DNA of 64,000 bases from Massilia eurypsychrophila (GCF_002760655.1 NZ_PDOC01000025.1:1-64000), one strand, 5' to 3'. Shown: positions 41,913 through 52,742, counted from the first letter of the stretch. The notes: generated by a model from the sequence alone, not told the origin. Made by a program: numbers and translations.

Positions 41913-42293
41913 ATGACCAACCGCCCCGCCCCACCGAAACCGACCGCCTCCGAACTGGAGATGCTGCGGCTGCTCTGGCAGCTGGGCCCGGCCACGGCCA
42001 AGCAGGTCCACCAGGGCGCGGTGGCGAGCCGGCCGGACATGGCGTACGCGACGGTTCTGCGGCTGCTGCAGGTAATGCACACCAAAGGGCTGCTGACGCG
42101 CGACGAGCGCGAGCGGGCGCACATCTACGCGCCGGCCCAGCCGCAGGACTCGCTGCAGACCGGCCTGATCAAGGACCTGATCCACAAGGCGTTTTCCGGC
42201 TCCGGCAAGGACCTGGTGCTGGCGGCGCTGCGCGGCCACGTCACGGACAAGGAACGCGAAGAGATCCAGGCGATCCTCGACCGCGACAAATAG
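41913..42293 (+). CDS. BlaI/MecI/CopY family winged-helix repressor
   Basis: 126 residues. N-terminal winged helix with SELEMLRLLWQLGPATAKQV and MAYATVLRLLQVMHTKGLL, and a C-terminal dimerisation helix. BlaI and MecI repress beta-lactam resistance genes and are inactivated by the BlaR1/MecR1 protease. No such partner is adjacent, so this is an orphan regulator with unknown target. It is followed by the DUF421 gene. Confidence 0.88.
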   Translation: MTNRPAPPKPTASELEMLRLLWQLGPATAKQVHQGAVASRPDMAYATVLRLLQVMHTKGLLTRDERERAHIYAPAQPQDSLQTGLIKDLIHKAFSGSGKDLVLAALRGHVTDKEREEIQAILDRDK

Positions 42294-42373
42294 CGCGTTG
42301 CAGCGCGCACTATTGAAAAGTGTCGCCGCGCGGGATATCTTTACAATATGTCAAACATTGATCGGAGGCTCAT

Positions 42374-42871
42374 ATGTTCGACATGGACCTGCCCTGGTGG
42401 GAGTTTATGCTGCGCGGCGCGATCGTGTATATCGCGCTGCTGGTGATGGTGCGCATATCGGGCAAGCGCACGGTGGGCCAGTTCACCCCGTTCGATCTGC
42501 TGGTGGTCATGCTGCTGAGCGAAGCGGTGTCAAATTCGCTGTCCGGCGGCGACAGTTCGCTGACCGGCGGGCTGCTGATCGCGGCCACCTTGATCGGGCT
42601 GAACATGCTGGTGGCGCTGGCGTCGTCGCGCAGCCGCAAGCTATCGCAGCTGGTCGACGGCACTGCGGTGCTGCTCGGCCGCGACGGCAAGTTTTTCGAC
42701 AAGGTCGTCAAACAAGCGCGGCTGGGTCAATCCGACCTGGAGGAAGCGCTGCGCGAAGCGGACTGCTCGCTCGAGGAAATGCAGTGCGCCTTTCTCGAAG
42801 CGGGCGGCGAAATCACGATCATGAAAAATCCGAAGGTCAAGAAAGACGACGCGTCCCAACCGCCGGCGTGA
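42374..42871 (+). CDS. DUF421/YetF family membrane protein
   Basis: 165 residues. Three predicted membrane helices in the first 90 residues, with the typical KRTVGQFTPFDLLVVMLLSE segment, then a small cytoplasmic domain with VVKQARLGQSDLEEALREA. DUF421 proteins have no firm function; YetF is related to stress and spore traits in Bacillus. A GGAGG ribosome binding site (42364-42368) precedes ATG 42374. Confidence 0.9.
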   Translation: MFDMDLPWWEFMLRGAIVYIALLVMVRISGKRTVGQFTPFDLLVVMLLSEAVSNSLSGGDSSLTGGLLIAATLIGLNMLVALASSRSRKLSQLVDGTAVLLGRDGKFFDKVVKQARLGQSDLEEALREADCSLEEMQCAFLEAGGEITIMKNPKVKKDDASQPPA

Positions 42872-42887
42872 AGCGACTATGGACACG

Positions 42888-43847
42888 TCAGAACATCTTG
42901 CCGACGCCTAACAGCAGCACGTCCGAATCGCGGTGATACGAGGTGACCACGCGGCTCCAGCTCAACTGGGCGCGCCAGTCCGGGCTGAGCCGGTAACGTG
43001 CACCGATCGTGACGATCGGCACCAGCCTGGTGAACGAAGCTTCGCTCGCGTCGGAGCGGTCAATGCGGTCGCGCATCAGGTAGCCGCCGACGCCTAGTTC
43101 GACGACGGTGCGGTCGGTGAAGGGGCGCAGCAGCCACAGCTGGCCGGTCACGCCACGGCGCTCTACCACCCCGACCCGCCCTTCGCTCAGATAAGCGGTG
43201 CTCCATTCCATGTTCTGGGTGACGGTGCCGCGGTATTCGACGCCCAGCGCACGCGCGCGCTCCGATTCGAAACTGTTGACGATGGCCTGGCCGAACTGGA
43301 GCATCAACATGCGGTCGCCCGGCTCCTGGTTGAGGTCGCGCACATGGTCTGGGACATTGCGCAGTTCGTAGCCCATGCCGATCAGCACGCTATTGGAATT
43401 GCCCTTGCCGTGCGCGGCGACATGGTTGGCGCGCACTTCAATGTAGGTTCGCTGCGCCAGGTGCCACTTCATGCTGACGCTCGCCATGCTGCCCCAGCCG
43501 TGCACGTTGCGGTAATCGCTTGCGTGGCCAAGGCCAGTGGTGGTGTCGAAGAAATAGTAGGGGCCGAGGCCGACGGCAAACGAAGCGCCGCGTTCCGGGA
43601 TCGGCGTGTGCAGCCAGAATTGCGCCGTCAACCCGTCGCGGTGATGTTTGCTCGGATGGCCTTCGTTGAAGTACTCGGCGCCGACCGACGTGTAGGGACT
43701 GAAGCGCTGGGAAAGCCCGAGCTGGGCGGCGAACGAACGTTCATGCACCATCGTGTTGTTCAGCGTGCCGGCCAGCAGCGAGACATCCTGCGCCGACGCG
43801 GCGCCGCACGCGAGCAACAGGGGCACGACGAAATAGTTGGTGTTCAT
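42888..43847 (-). CDS. Predicted outer-membrane beta-barrel protein
   Basis: 319 residues. A signal peptide (MNTNYFVVPLLLACGAASAQ) precedes many short amphipathic strands and the sequence ends in a C-terminal Phe (LLLGVGKMF), the usual BAM recognition residue. Aromatic girdle residues and alternating hydrophobicity support a beta-barrel of roughly 12-14 strands. No specific family recognised; an acyloxyacyl or deacylase-like role cannot be claimed. Monocistronic, convergent with the DUF421 gene. Confidence 0.7.
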   Translation of the reverse strand: MNTNYFVVPLLLACGAASAQDVSLLAGTLNNTMVHERSFAAQLGLSQRFSPYTSVGAEYFNEGHPSKHHRDGLTAQFWLHTPIPERGASFAVGLGPYYFFDTTTGLGHASDYRNVHGWGSMASVSMKWHLAQRTYIEVRANHVAAHGKGNSNSVLIGMGYELRNVPDHVRDLNQEPGDRMLMLQFGQAIVNSFESERARALGVEYRGTVTQNMEWSTAYLSEGRVGVVERRGVTGQLWLLRPFTDRTVVELGVGGYLMRDRIDRSDASEASFTRLVPIVTIGARYRLSPDWRAQLSWSRVVTSYHRDSDVLLLGVGKMF

Positions 43848-43892
43848 GACGTTCCTTTTTTCTTTGCGGCATCATGCCTGTTCCTAAACATC

Positions 43893-44801
43893 TTAGTCGC
43901 ACAACTCGTCGGCGCGATCCTGCAGCAGCGCCGCCCACGCCGGCACGGCGGCGCGCCAGAACCCGGCCAGCGACCCGGCGCGCTCAAGCGGCAGGGCGAG
44001 CCCACGCGCGGCGGCAAGCAGCACGGCCACCGCTTCGGCCTCGTTGCGCGGCGCCACCGCGGCAGCGCCGGTCTGTTTCGACAGCTTCTCGCCGTGTTCG
44101 TTGCGCAGCACCGGCACATGCAGATAGCGCGGCGTCGGCAGGCCGAGCAGGCGTTGCAGGTAGATCTGGCGCGGGGTCGAATCGAGCAGATCTGCGCCGC
44201 GCACGATGTCGGTGACGCCCTGCTGTGCGTCGTCGACCACCACTGCCAGCTGATAGGCCCAGAAGCCGTCGGCGCGCTTGAGCACGAAGTCGCCGGCGTC
44301 CTGCGCCAGGTGGTGCGCGATCGGGCCGGCGAAACGGTCGGCAAATTCGATCAGGTCGGCGCCCGCTTCAGGCACCCGCAGGCGCAGGCTGCGCATGCTC
44401 TTGCCGGCGCCTAGTCCCTGGCGGCAAGTGCCCGGATAGATGGCCGAACCGTCCGGCGCGGTGCCGAGGCGCGAGTCGGCAATTTCGCGGCGGTTGCAGC
44501 CGCACGGATAGGCATGAAAGCCGAGCTGGTCGAAGGCGGCCTGGTAGAGCGCGCCGCGGCGGCTTTGCCAGACCACGTCGCCGTCCCACTGCATGCCGAG
44601 CTGATGCAGCAGGCCCAGCATGTCGTCGGCGGTGCCGGCCACGCTGCGGCCTTCATCGACGTCTTCGATGCGCACCAGCCAGCGGCCGTGATGGGCGCGC
44701 GCGTCGAGATAGCTAGCCAGCGCGGCGACCATCGAGCCGGCGTGCAGCGGACCGGTGGGCGAAGGCGCGAAGCGGCCGGTGTAGGCAGGTTGGGTGGCCA
44801 A
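43893..44801 (-). CDS. gluQ: Glutamyl-Q tRNA(Asp) synthetase
   Basis: 302 residues. Truncated class I GluRS paralogue that attaches Glu to queuosine in tRNA-Asp. It has the HIGH-type RFAPSPTGPLHAGSM, a zinc site (YPCGCNRRE with a later YPGTC), and the KMSKS-type EKLSKQTGA; the anticodon domain is absent. The start is TTG at 44801, with AGGAG eight bases upstream. It lies 16 bp downstream of the NTF2-like gene stop on the same strand. Confidence 0.93.
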   Translation of the reverse strand: MATQPAYTGRFAPSPTGPLHAGSMVAALASYLDARAHHGRWLVRIEDVDEGRSVAGTADDMLGLLHQLGMQWDGDVVWQSRRGALYQAAFDQLGFHAYPCGCNRREIADSRLGTAPDGSAIYPGTCRQGLGAGKSMRSLRLRVPEAGADLIEFADRFAGPIAHHLAQDAGDFVLKRADGFWAYQLAVVVDDAQQGVTDIVRGADLLDSTPRQIYLQRLLGLPTPRYLHVPVLRNEHGEKLSKQTGAAAVAPRNEAEAVAVLLAAARGLALPLERAGSLAGFWRAAVPAWAALLQDRADELCD

Positions 44802-44817
44802 GTCGAAACTCCTGATG

Positions 44818-45312
44818 CTATTTTGCCGCCGGTGGCTTCGCCTCGTATTCCTTGATGAGCTTGGTGACTTCGCCGGCGACGTCGTTGGGAACGGCAATCG
44901 AGAGCTGATAGTGCTCGATTTCGAAGCCGGTCGCCGTGCGGTGGATCACGCCGCTGGCCTGGCAGATGCCCATTTGCGTGTCGAGCAGTTCGTCGAACCA
45001 GATGATGTGCTTGTCGGCCGACGCGTAGACGTTACGCTTGATGGCCTTGAACGTCCACGCCGATTTGCGTTCGAAGAAGCGCTTGGCCCACACCTTGAAT
45101 TCGTCGCGGTGCCACAGCTCGGTCTTGTCGGTGCCGATGTAGACGCCGTCCTTGGCGATCTTGTCGAAGAATGCCAGGCGCGCGTTGGCGGCGTCCTCAT
45201 GCCACTCGTCGACAAACGCGTTGACCTGCTTCTTGAGGGCCGCATCGGCCGGCTGCGCCAGGCCGGCGGCGCTTGCGAGCAACAAACAGCACGCCAGGAT
45301 CAGTCGTTTCAT
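44818..45312 (-). CDS. Secreted NTF2-like/SnoaL family protein
   Basis: 164 residues. A signal peptide (MKRLILACCLLLASAAGLAQ) and one NTF2-like alpha+beta fold with VNAFVDEWHEDAAN, ARLAFFDKIAKDGVYIGTD and WKAKR-type strands. Members have varied enzymatic or binding roles; no catalytic set is clear. It lies between a proline-iminopeptidase-type hydrolase (16 bp upstream) and gluQ and is probably cotranscribed with both. Confidence 0.8.
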   Translation of the reverse strand: MKRLILACCLLLASAAGLAQPADAALKKQVNAFVDEWHEDAANARLAFFDKIAKDGVYIGTDKTELWHRDEFKVWAKRFFERKSAWTFKAIKRNVYASADKHIIWFDELLDTQMGICQASGVIHRTATGFEIEHYQLSIAVPNDVAGEVTKLIKEYEAKPPAAK

Positions 45313-45327
45313 TGCGGCTCCTTCAGG

Positions 45328-46350
45328 TTAGAAGCGACCGGCGTCGACGTCGCGCAGGAAGCGGATGACGCCGTCGAAATATTTCTGCTGATCGTCGTAC
45401 ATCGCCATGTGGCTGCCGTCCGGAAGATACAGGTAGCGGCCGCGCTTGACCTTGGCCGCCATCATCTTCATGTGCGCCGGGTCCATCGTGTCGTGGCGCG
45501 CGCCGATCGACAGCAGCGGCACGCCGATCTTTGGCAGGTCGGCCACGCGGTCCCATTCGAGCAGCGCACCGCTGGCGCCCAGTTCACTCGGGCCTTGCAT
45601 CGGGATGTAGACTTTCGGGTTCATGTGTCTGGTCGAACGCAGCACCGGCTCCGGCCACTTGTCCGGCGCCATGCGCAGCACGTGGTGGGCATAGTGATGC
45701 GGCATCAGCAGCTCCATGTAGCGCGGGTCTTCGTACTTGCCCTGCGCCTCGAGCTGCTTGACCTCGGCCAGCACCTTCTGGTCCATCGCCGGCATCAGCA
45801 CCTTTTCGGCGTAGACGTTGTAGGCCGGGATGCTGGCCATCATGTTTGACACGATGACGCCCTTCAGGTTCTGCGGATACTTCAGAGCGTACTCAATGGC
45901 CAGGATGCCGCCCCACGAGTGGCCCAGCACGAAGAAATTCTTGCGGTCGAGGCCGAGGGCCTTGCGCACCTGCTCGACTTCGTCGACGTAGCGCGGCAGG
46001 TTCACCAGCGACGGATCGTCCGGCTGGTCGCTGTAGAACGAACCGAGCTGATCGTAGTAGTAGTACTCGATGCTCGCGCCGGGAAAGTAGCTGTCGAATG
46101 CTTCGAAGTATTCGTGCGTCATGCCGGGGCCGCCGTGCAGCAGCAGCACCTTGATGGTCGGGTTATTGCCGACGCGCTTGGTCCAGACCTTGAAGGTGCC
46201 CTTCGGCGTACTAATTGGAATCATCCTGACGCCGCCGGTCAGCACGTCGGTGCGTCCCTGGTTGGAAAAGTAGGACGCTGGCGGCGCGGCCGCCGCGACG
46301 GTGCAGACGCTGAGCAGCAGCGCTGTGAGCAGAGAAACCAAAGTCTTCAT
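45328..46350 (-). CDS. Proline iminopeptidase-family alpha/beta hydrolase, secreted
   Basis: 340 residues. A signal peptide (MKTLVSLLTALLLSVCTVAA) precedes an alpha/beta-hydrolase domain with the oxyanion HGGPGMTHEYFE and the nucleophile elbow VLGHSWGGILAIEY, matching the proline iminopeptidase S33 family. A later Asp and His complete the triad (region near DGSHMAMYDDQ). A peptidase or esterase in the periplasm is likely; substrate unknown. Confidence 0.85.
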   Translation of the reverse strand: MKTLVSLLTALLLSVCTVAAAAPPASYFSNQGRTDVLTGGVRMIPISTPKGTFKVWTKRVGNNPTIKVLLLHGGPGMTHEYFEAFDSYFPGASIEYYYYDQLGSFYSDQPDDPSLVNLPRYVDEVEQVRKALGLDRKNFFVLGHSWGGILAIEYALKYPQNLKGVIVSNMMASIPAYNVYAEKVLMPAMDQKVLAEVKQLEAQGKYEDPRYMELLMPHHYAHHVLRMAPDKWPEPVLRSTRHMNPKVYIPMQGPSELGASGALLEWDRVADLPKIGVPLLSIGARHDTMDPAHMKMMAAKVKRGRYLYLPDGSHMAMYDDQQKYFDGVIRFLRDVDAGRF

Positions 46351-46742
46351 ACAATCCTCGATCCGTCAGAAAAGTGTTGTGGAATCAAAAGATTGTACAC
46401 CTACAATGTTAGAAAATTCGCACCTCGAATTGCGAAAGAAAGGCATGTACATACGCGCGGCCGCACCACCCTGCCGAACCGATGTTCGCCATGCGGCATA
46501 TGCAGAAATCGCGACCTACGAACTGAGAATAAAATCTCAACGTCGTCCTCGCGAACGCGGGGATCCCATTTTCGCCGAGCAGCCAAGGCAGACGATCCCT
46601 GCAATTGTCGACACTATGCATGCGAAATTGGATCCCCGCGTGCGCGAGGACGACGTCGCTTCAGATTTCGACGGATTGGCAGAGTGGCGATTTCTGCCGA
46701 GACACCAAAGAACGTTCAGCCCATCCGGAACAACGCGGACGC
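46351..46742. other. 392-bp intergenic region
   Basis: No gene is supported here. It contains the 115-bp inverted-repeat element (46541-46655) and low-complexity flanks. The left part should hold the promoter of the hydrolase gene that reads leftwards. Confidence 0.6.
46541..46655. repeat. 115-bp element with 33-bp imperfect inverted ends
   Basis: The left arm starting CGTCGTCCTCGCGAACGCGG (46541-46574) and right arm ending GCGTGCGCGAGGACGACG (46623-46655) are near-perfect inverse complements, differing at about two positions plus one single-base gap. The 48-bp interior is not repeated. The shape suits a MITE-like or REP-derived non-autonomous element that could fold into one long hairpin. 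Confidence 0.8.
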
Positions 46743-46964
46743 TTAGTCCAATCCCAGGCGAGCCGCGACTTCATCGAGCGACCAGGTTCGTTCTTCACCG
46801 CTATCGATACGACGCTTGACCTGTTCAGCCAACGCGAGGTCGTCCTGGTCGTCGAGGTACTCAAGGATCGCTTGGCGCGCATGAAACTCCTTGCTGCGTC
46901 CCGTCCGCTCGGCTAGTTTTTCGAGCCGCAACGCAATCTCATCCGAAATGCGAAGAAAGATCAC
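46743..46964 (-). CDS. Ribbon-helix-helix antitoxin-like protein (RelB/DUF6290 type), orphan
   Basis: 73 residues from GTG 46964. [20 protein letters not shown] (RHH strand and helix) and [20 protein letters not shown] match small antitoxin-type DNA-binding proteins, with a C-terminal [12 protein letters not shown] region that usually contacts a RelE/ParE toxin. No toxin gene follows; the next bases lead into the inverted-repeat element. It may be a surviving orphan antitoxin or the remnant of a module. Confidence 0.75.
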   Translation of the reverse strand: MIFLRISDEIALRLEKLAERTGRSKEFHARQAILEYLDDQDDLALAEQVKRRIDSGEERTWSLDEVAARLGLD

Positions 46965-47001
46965 AAAGCCCCCGCCGTTTGCACGAAAGCTTCTTGGACA
47001 C

Positions 47002-47029
47002 AAAAAAGCGAGCCGAAGCTCGCTTTTTT
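47002..47029 (-). terminator. Terminator copy beside the gltA 3' fragment
   Basis: AAAAAAGCGAGC-CGAA-GCTCGCTTTTTT forms a 12-bp stem including A/T runs. It is the counterpart of the gltA terminator at 48116-48144 and lies in the same relation to the duplicated gltA fragment. Confidence 0.85.
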
Positions 47030-47189
47030 GGATGCGGCAAATGCGATTTGCGTTTGTGGATCGGCTGTACGTCGCGCTTCGGCGAACCGATGAACAGCTG
47101 GCGCGGACGGCCGATCTTTTGCTCAGGATCGACGAACATCTCGTTCCACTGGGCGATCCAGCCGACGGTGCGGACGGTCGCGATAATGA
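47030..47189 (-). pseudogene. Duplicated 3' fragment of gltA
   Basis: About 46 codons match the end of GltA ([10 protein letters not shown] then [18 protein letters not shown] and RDVQPI), followed by the same kind of terminator. Over roughly 120 bp I count about eight mismatches to the intact gene at 48165-49466. The gltA stop codon is lost and the frame runs on into the terminator, and there is no start, so it cannot be functional. The homology begins right at the ORF6N stop. Confidence 0.85.
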
Positions 47190-47762
47190 TCAGGGTTTGG
47201 CTGGAGTATAGTCGGGAATAACAAAGCCAATGGGCCGCTTTTGCGTTGGCTCGGGAGCCGCCATCAATTCGCGGATCGCGTCGAAAATTTGTTTCAACTG
47301 CACTCGCGCGTTGTTCTCGAAGGCGTTGTGTTTCATGGACATAAGCTCGATCTTGCTGTCCAAGTCGTCCAAGCGCAAGGCCAGTTCCTTATTTGACACG
47401 ACCAACTCGCGCAGCCGGACGAAGGCTCGCACCACGTAAACCGACACCTCAACTGCACGCGCCGACTTGAGCACCGTGGCCGCCATGATGGCGCCGTGCT
47501 CGGTGAACGCCAGCGGCAGCTTGCGTCGGCCACCCCAACTTGATGTCGCAGAATGCGACTTCAAGTTACCGAACTCCTCCTCGCTGGCCTCGAACATGAA
47601 ATCGTCCGGGAATCGTTCCAGGTTACGCCGCACCTGTTCGTTCAGTCGGCGCGTCTCCACGCCGTAGAGCGCAGCTAGATCGGCATCAAGCAAGACCTTC
47701 TGGCCGCGCAGCAACACGATGCGCGAGATAATCGTTTCCAGCGGCAGCAGTTCGGCGCTCAT
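47190..47762 (-). CDS. ORF6N-domain protein (phage antirepressor-like)
   Basis: 190 residues. The N-terminal ORF6N/KilA-N-like domain has [40 protein letters not shown] and [15 protein letters not shown]; a helical C-terminal region follows. Such domains occur in phage antirepressors and free-standing chromosomal regulators. Its ATG overlaps the stop of a small upstream ORF by 4 bp. It is flanked on both sides by copies of the gltA end, which suggests arrival on a small integrated segment. Confidence 0.85.
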   Translation of the reverse strand: MSAELLPLETIISRIVLLRGQKVLLDADLAALYGVETRRLNEQVRRNLERFPDDFMFEASEEEFGNLKSHSATSSWGGRRKLPLAFTEHGAIMAATVLKSARAVEVSVYVVRAFVRLRELVVSNKELALRLDDLDSKIELMSMKHNAFENNARVQLKQIFDAIRELMAAPEPTQKRPIGFVIPDYTPAKP

Positions 47763-47983
47763 GACTTGCCCCTGACCCGAGCCGGATTTTCTCCCACCCG
47801 CTGTGCGTCCGAGTCAAGCTTGATCCTGGCGGCGGCCTGCTTCCTCGCACGGTGCCGCCCATTGCGCAATTCCTTAAGTCGCTTTCCGCAGATCATACCT
47901 TGTTCTTCACTCTGCATAGCATCAACCTTTCGGTCAAACATAAGCTGCAAGTGTAGGGGTTGATTCAGAAAGCGCTTTGCCAA
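47759..47983 (-). CDS. Small hypothetical protein upstream of the ORF6N gene
   Basis: 74 residues from TTG 47983, basic (GRHRARKQAAARIKLD), no recognised domain. The only support is the tight 4-bp overlap with the ORF6N start and a frame lying between the gltA terminator and ORF6N. A shorter version from an internal ATG (MFDRKVDAMQS) is possible. It may be non-coding. Confidence 0.35.
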   Translation of the reverse strand: MAKRFLNQPLHLQLMFDRKVDAMQSEEQGMICGKRLKELRNGRHRARKQAAARIKLDSDAQRVGENPARVRGKS

Positions 47984-48115
47984 ATGTCCGATAGTCGCTG
48001 CCTGGAAGCCGGACGTGTCGGATACCCCTGGACCTTAGTGCGACTGCATGCTGGGGTTCGGCGGACTTAGTCAGACATGGGCTTCGCTTTGTGCTCACGA
48101 GAGGACTCGCAAAAT

Positions 48116-48144
48116 AAAAAAAACGAGCCGAAGCTCGTTTTTTT
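48116..48144 (-). terminator. Intrinsic terminator after gltA
   Basis: On the minus strand ACGAGC-TTCG-GCTCGT with a run of T residues forms a compact UUCG-loop hairpin 21 bp downstream of the gltA stop. A diverged copy sits at 47002-47029. Confidence 0.9.
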
Positions 48145-48164
48145 GTCGATGCGACGAACGCTGA

Positions 48165-49466
48165 TCAGCGTTTGTCGATCGGCTGCACGTCGCGCTGCGG
48201 CGAACCGATGAACAGCTGGCGCGGACGGCCGATCTTTTGCTCCGGATCGGCGATCATCTCGTTCCACTGGGCGATCCAGCCGACGGTGCGGGCCATCGCG
48301 AAGATACCGGTAAACAGCGACACCGGAATGCCCAGCGCCGACTGCACGATACCCGAGTAGAAGTCGACGTTCGGGTACAGCTTGCGCGACACGAAGTATT
48401 CGTCTTCCAGCGCGATTTTTTCCAGCGCCATGGCCAGCTTGAACAACGGGTCGTCGTGCAGGCCCAGTTCGTCCAGCACCTCGTGGCAAGTTTCGCGCAT
48501 CAGCTTGGCGCGCGGGTCGAAGTTCTTGTAGACGCGGTGACCGAAGCCCATCAGCTTGACGCCGGAGTTCTTGTCTTTCACCTTTTCGATGAAGGCCGGG
48601 ATGTTCTCGACGCTGCCGATTTCCTTCAGCATCGTCAAGGCCGCTTCGTTGGCGCCGCCGTGCGCCGGGCCCCACAGGCAGGCGATGCCCGCTGCGATGC
48701 AGGCGAACGGGTTGGCACCGGACGAACCTGCCAGGCGAACCGTCGACGTCGACGCATTCTGCTCGTGGTCGGCGTGCAGGATCAGGATGCGGTCAAGCGC
48801 GCGCACCAGCACGTCGTTGACGACGTACTCTTCGCACGGATTGGCAAACATCATGCGCATGAAGTTGGCGCTGTACGACAGGTCGTTGCGCGGGTAGACG
48901 AACGGCTGGCCGAGCGAGTACTTGTAGGCCATCGCGACCAGCGTCGGCATCTTGGCGATCAGGCGGATTGCCGACACTTCGCGGTGATGCGGATCGTTGA
49001 TGTCGAGCGAGTCGTGGTAGAACGACGCCAGCGCGCCGACGGTGCCGACCAGTACCGACATCGGGTGCGCGTCGCGGCGGAAACCGCGGAAGAAAAATTG
49101 CATCTGCTCGTGCACCATCGTGTGCTTGGTGACGGTCTCGTCGAATTTCTTGCTCTGCTCCGCATTCGGCAGTTCGCCGTTCAGCAACAGGAAGCAGGTG
49201 TCGAGGAAGTCGCAGCTCTCCGCCAGCTGCTCGATCGGGTAGCCGCGGTATTGCAGCTCGCCCTTGTCGCCGTCGATGTAGGTGATGGCCGAATTGCAGG
49301 CGGCCGTCGACATGAAGCCAGGGTCGTAGGTGAACTTGCCGGTCTGGCCGTACAGTTTGCGGATGTCGATGACGTCCGGGCCTACCGTGCCTTTGTAGAT
49401 CGGCATGTCGATCGGCGCGCTGCCATCGGAGAACGACAGGGTGGCTTTGGTATCGGAGATATTCAT
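48165..49466 (-). CDS. gltA: Citrate synthase
   Basis: 433 residues, type II (NADH-sensitive hexameric) citrate synthase length. Catalytic residues lie in [15 protein letters not shown] (His), [15 protein letters not shown] (His) and the Asp of [13 protein letters not shown]. It condenses oxaloacetate and acetyl-CoA. It is the last gene of the sdhCDAB-sdhE-gltA group and has its own terminator. Its final 40 codons are duplicated downstream. Confidence 0.97.
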   Translation of the reverse strand: MNISDTKATLSFSDGSAPIDMPIYKGTVGPDVIDIRKLYGQTGKFTYDPGFMSTAACNSAITYIDGDKGELQYRGYPIEQLAESCDFLDTCFLLLNGELPNAEQSKKFDETVTKHTMVHEQMQFFFRGFRRDAHPMSVLVGTVGALASFYHDSLDINDPHHREVSAIRLIAKMPTLVAMAYKYSLGQPFVYPRNDLSYSANFMRMMFANPCEEYVVNDVLVRALDRILILHADHEQNASTSTVRLAGSSGANPFACIAAGIACLWGPAHGGANEAALTMLKEIGSVENIPAFIEKVKDKNSGVKLMGFGHRVYKNFDPRAKLMRETCHEVLDELGLHDDPLFKLAMALEKIALEDEYFVSRKLYPNVDFYSGIVQSALGIPVSLFTGIFAMARTVGWIAQWNEMIADPEQKIGRPRQLFIGSPQRDVQPIDKR

Positions 49467-49516
49467 GGCACTTCCTTCTTAGGATGCGGGTCTACAATTA
49501 AATTACGAATCAGTTG

Positions 49517-49813
49517 CTACGCTTGCCGCAGCCGCGCCACCAGGGCGCGCACGTGCGGCAGGTCAATCTCGCCTTCGGGCTCGGCGCGCGCCAGGATCAG
49601 GTCCATCAGCGGGCGGTCCGCCAGATCGAGCAAGCGCGTCAGTGCGTCGACTTCATCATCGCTCAGCGTCTCCTCGTGCGCATCGAGAAAGCGCGTCAGG
49701 ATCAGGTCGTTTTCGAGCAGTCCCCGGCGGCTGCGCCAGCGAAGGCGGGCGCGGTTGGCCGGGTCGGATTGATGCGTAGTCACACTAGAGTCCGTCGTTT
49801 GGGTCAACATCAT
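49517..49813 (-). CDS. sdhE: Succinate dehydrogenase flavinylation factor SdhE
   Basis: 98 residues. The RGLLENDLILTRFLD segment with the conserved RG(x)xE motif identifies SdhE, which helps attach FAD covalently to SdhA. It lies between sdhB and gltA, the usual Burkholderiales order. Confidence 0.94.
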   Translation of the reverse strand: MMLTQTTDSSVTTHQSDPANRARLRWRSRRGLLENDLILTRFLDAHEETLSDDEVDALTRLLDLADRPLMDLILARAEPEGEIDLPHVRALVARLRQA

Positions 49814-49869
49814 ACTCCGCCTGCCCGGATTCGGCAGTACGGTAGTATTACTATATTTATATTGCCGTA

Positions 49870-50580
49870 TTACACGGCGCGGCGGACCATCAGTTCCTTG
49901 ATCTTGCCGATCGCCTTGTTAGGATTTAATCCTTTAGGGCAGACATCGACGCAGTTCATGATCGAGTGGCAGCGGAACAGACGGTACGGGTCTTCCAGGT
50001 TGTCCAGGCGCGCGCCGGTGTCTTCGTCGCGCGAGTCGGCGATGAAGCGGTAGGCCTGCAGCAGGCCGGCCGGGCCGACGAACTTGTCCGGATTCCACCA
50101 GAACGACGGGCACGACGTCGAGCAGCAAGCGCACAGGATGCACTCGTACAGGCCATCTAGCTCTTCGCGCTGTTCAGGCGTTTGCAGGCGCTCTTTTTCC
50201 GGCGGGATCGATTCGTTGACCAGGTACGGCTTGATCGAATCGTACTGCTTGAAAAATTGCGTCATGTCGACGATCAGGTCGCGGATCACCGGCAAGCCTG
50301 GCAGCGGACGCAGCACGATCGGCTGGGTCAGTTCGTTCAGATTGGTGGTGCAGGCCAGGCCGTTCTTGCCGTTGATGTTCATCGCGTCCGATCCGCAGAC
50401 GCCTTCGCGGCACGAGCGGCGCAGCGACAGCGAGTCGTCGACGTCGGACTTGATGCGCTGCAGCGCGTCGAGCAGCATCTTGTCGTTGTCCTGCAGTTCG
50501 ACGGTGACGTCCTGCATGTACGGCTTGGCGTCCGTGTCCGGATCGTAGCGGTAGATCTTCAGTTTTACTGTGCGTGTCAT
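49870..50580 (-). CDS. sdhB: Succinate dehydrogenase iron-sulfur subunit
   Basis: 236 residues. The [2Fe-2S] motif SCREGVCGSDAMNINGKNGL and the two C-terminal cluster motifs CILCACCSTSCPSF and CHSIMNCVDVCPKGLNP are complete. It carries electrons from FAD to quinone in respiratory complex II. ATG at 50580 follows the sdhA stop by 11 bp. Confidence 0.97.
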   Translation of the reverse strand: MTRTVKLKIYRYDPDTDAKPYMQDVTVELQDNDKMLLDALQRIKSDVDDSLSLRRSCREGVCGSDAMNINGKNGLACTTNLNELTQPIVLRPLPGLPVIRDLIVDMTQFFKQYDSIKPYLVNESIPPEKERLQTPEQREELDGLYECILCACCSTSCPSFWWNPDKFVGPAGLLQAYRFIADSRDEDTGARLDNLEDPYRLFRCHSIMNCVDVCPKGLNPNKAIGKIKELMVRRAV

Positions 50581-50591
50581 GTCTGGCCTAC

Positions 50592-52370
<1,779 letters not shown>

Positions 52371-52372
52371 GG

Positions 52373-52741
52373 TTACACACTCCAGAGTATTTGTACGGTC
52401 CAGGCGGCGCAGACGACCAGCCACACGATGCAGACGATTTGCAGGGTCAGGCGCAGGCCGACCGATTTGACATAGTCCATCCAGATGTCGCGCATGCCGA
52501 CCCAGGCGTGGTAGAACAGCGCCGCGAAGGTCACCAGGCTAAACAGCTTGAACCACTGGGCGGCGAACAGGCCGGCCCAGCCTTCATAGGTGAAGTTGTT
52601 GCCGCTCAGGAAAGCGAACAGCAAGGTGAACGTGTAGATCGCCATGACGATGGCGGTGACGCGCTGGGCCAGCCAGTCGCGCATGCCGTAGTGGGCGCCG
52701 ACGACGAGGCGCTTCGGGCCGATGTTGTTATTGTGAGCCAT
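52373..52741 (-). CDS. sdhD: Succinate dehydrogenase membrane anchor subunit SdhD
   Basis: 122 residues with three membrane helices (for example [17 protein letters not shown] and [20 protein letters not shown]). The last motif carries the haem-binding His and the neighbouring quinone-site Asp. It anchors complex II to the inner membrane. It starts 1 bp after the sdhC stop. Confidence 0.95.
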   Translation of the reverse strand: MAHNNNIGPKRLVVGAHYGMRDWLAQRVTAIVMAIYTFTLLFAFLSGNNFTYEGWAGLFAAQWFKLFSLVTFAALFYHAWVGMRDIWMDYVKSVGLRLTLQIVCIVWLVVCAAWTVQILWSV

Positions 52742-52742
52742 C

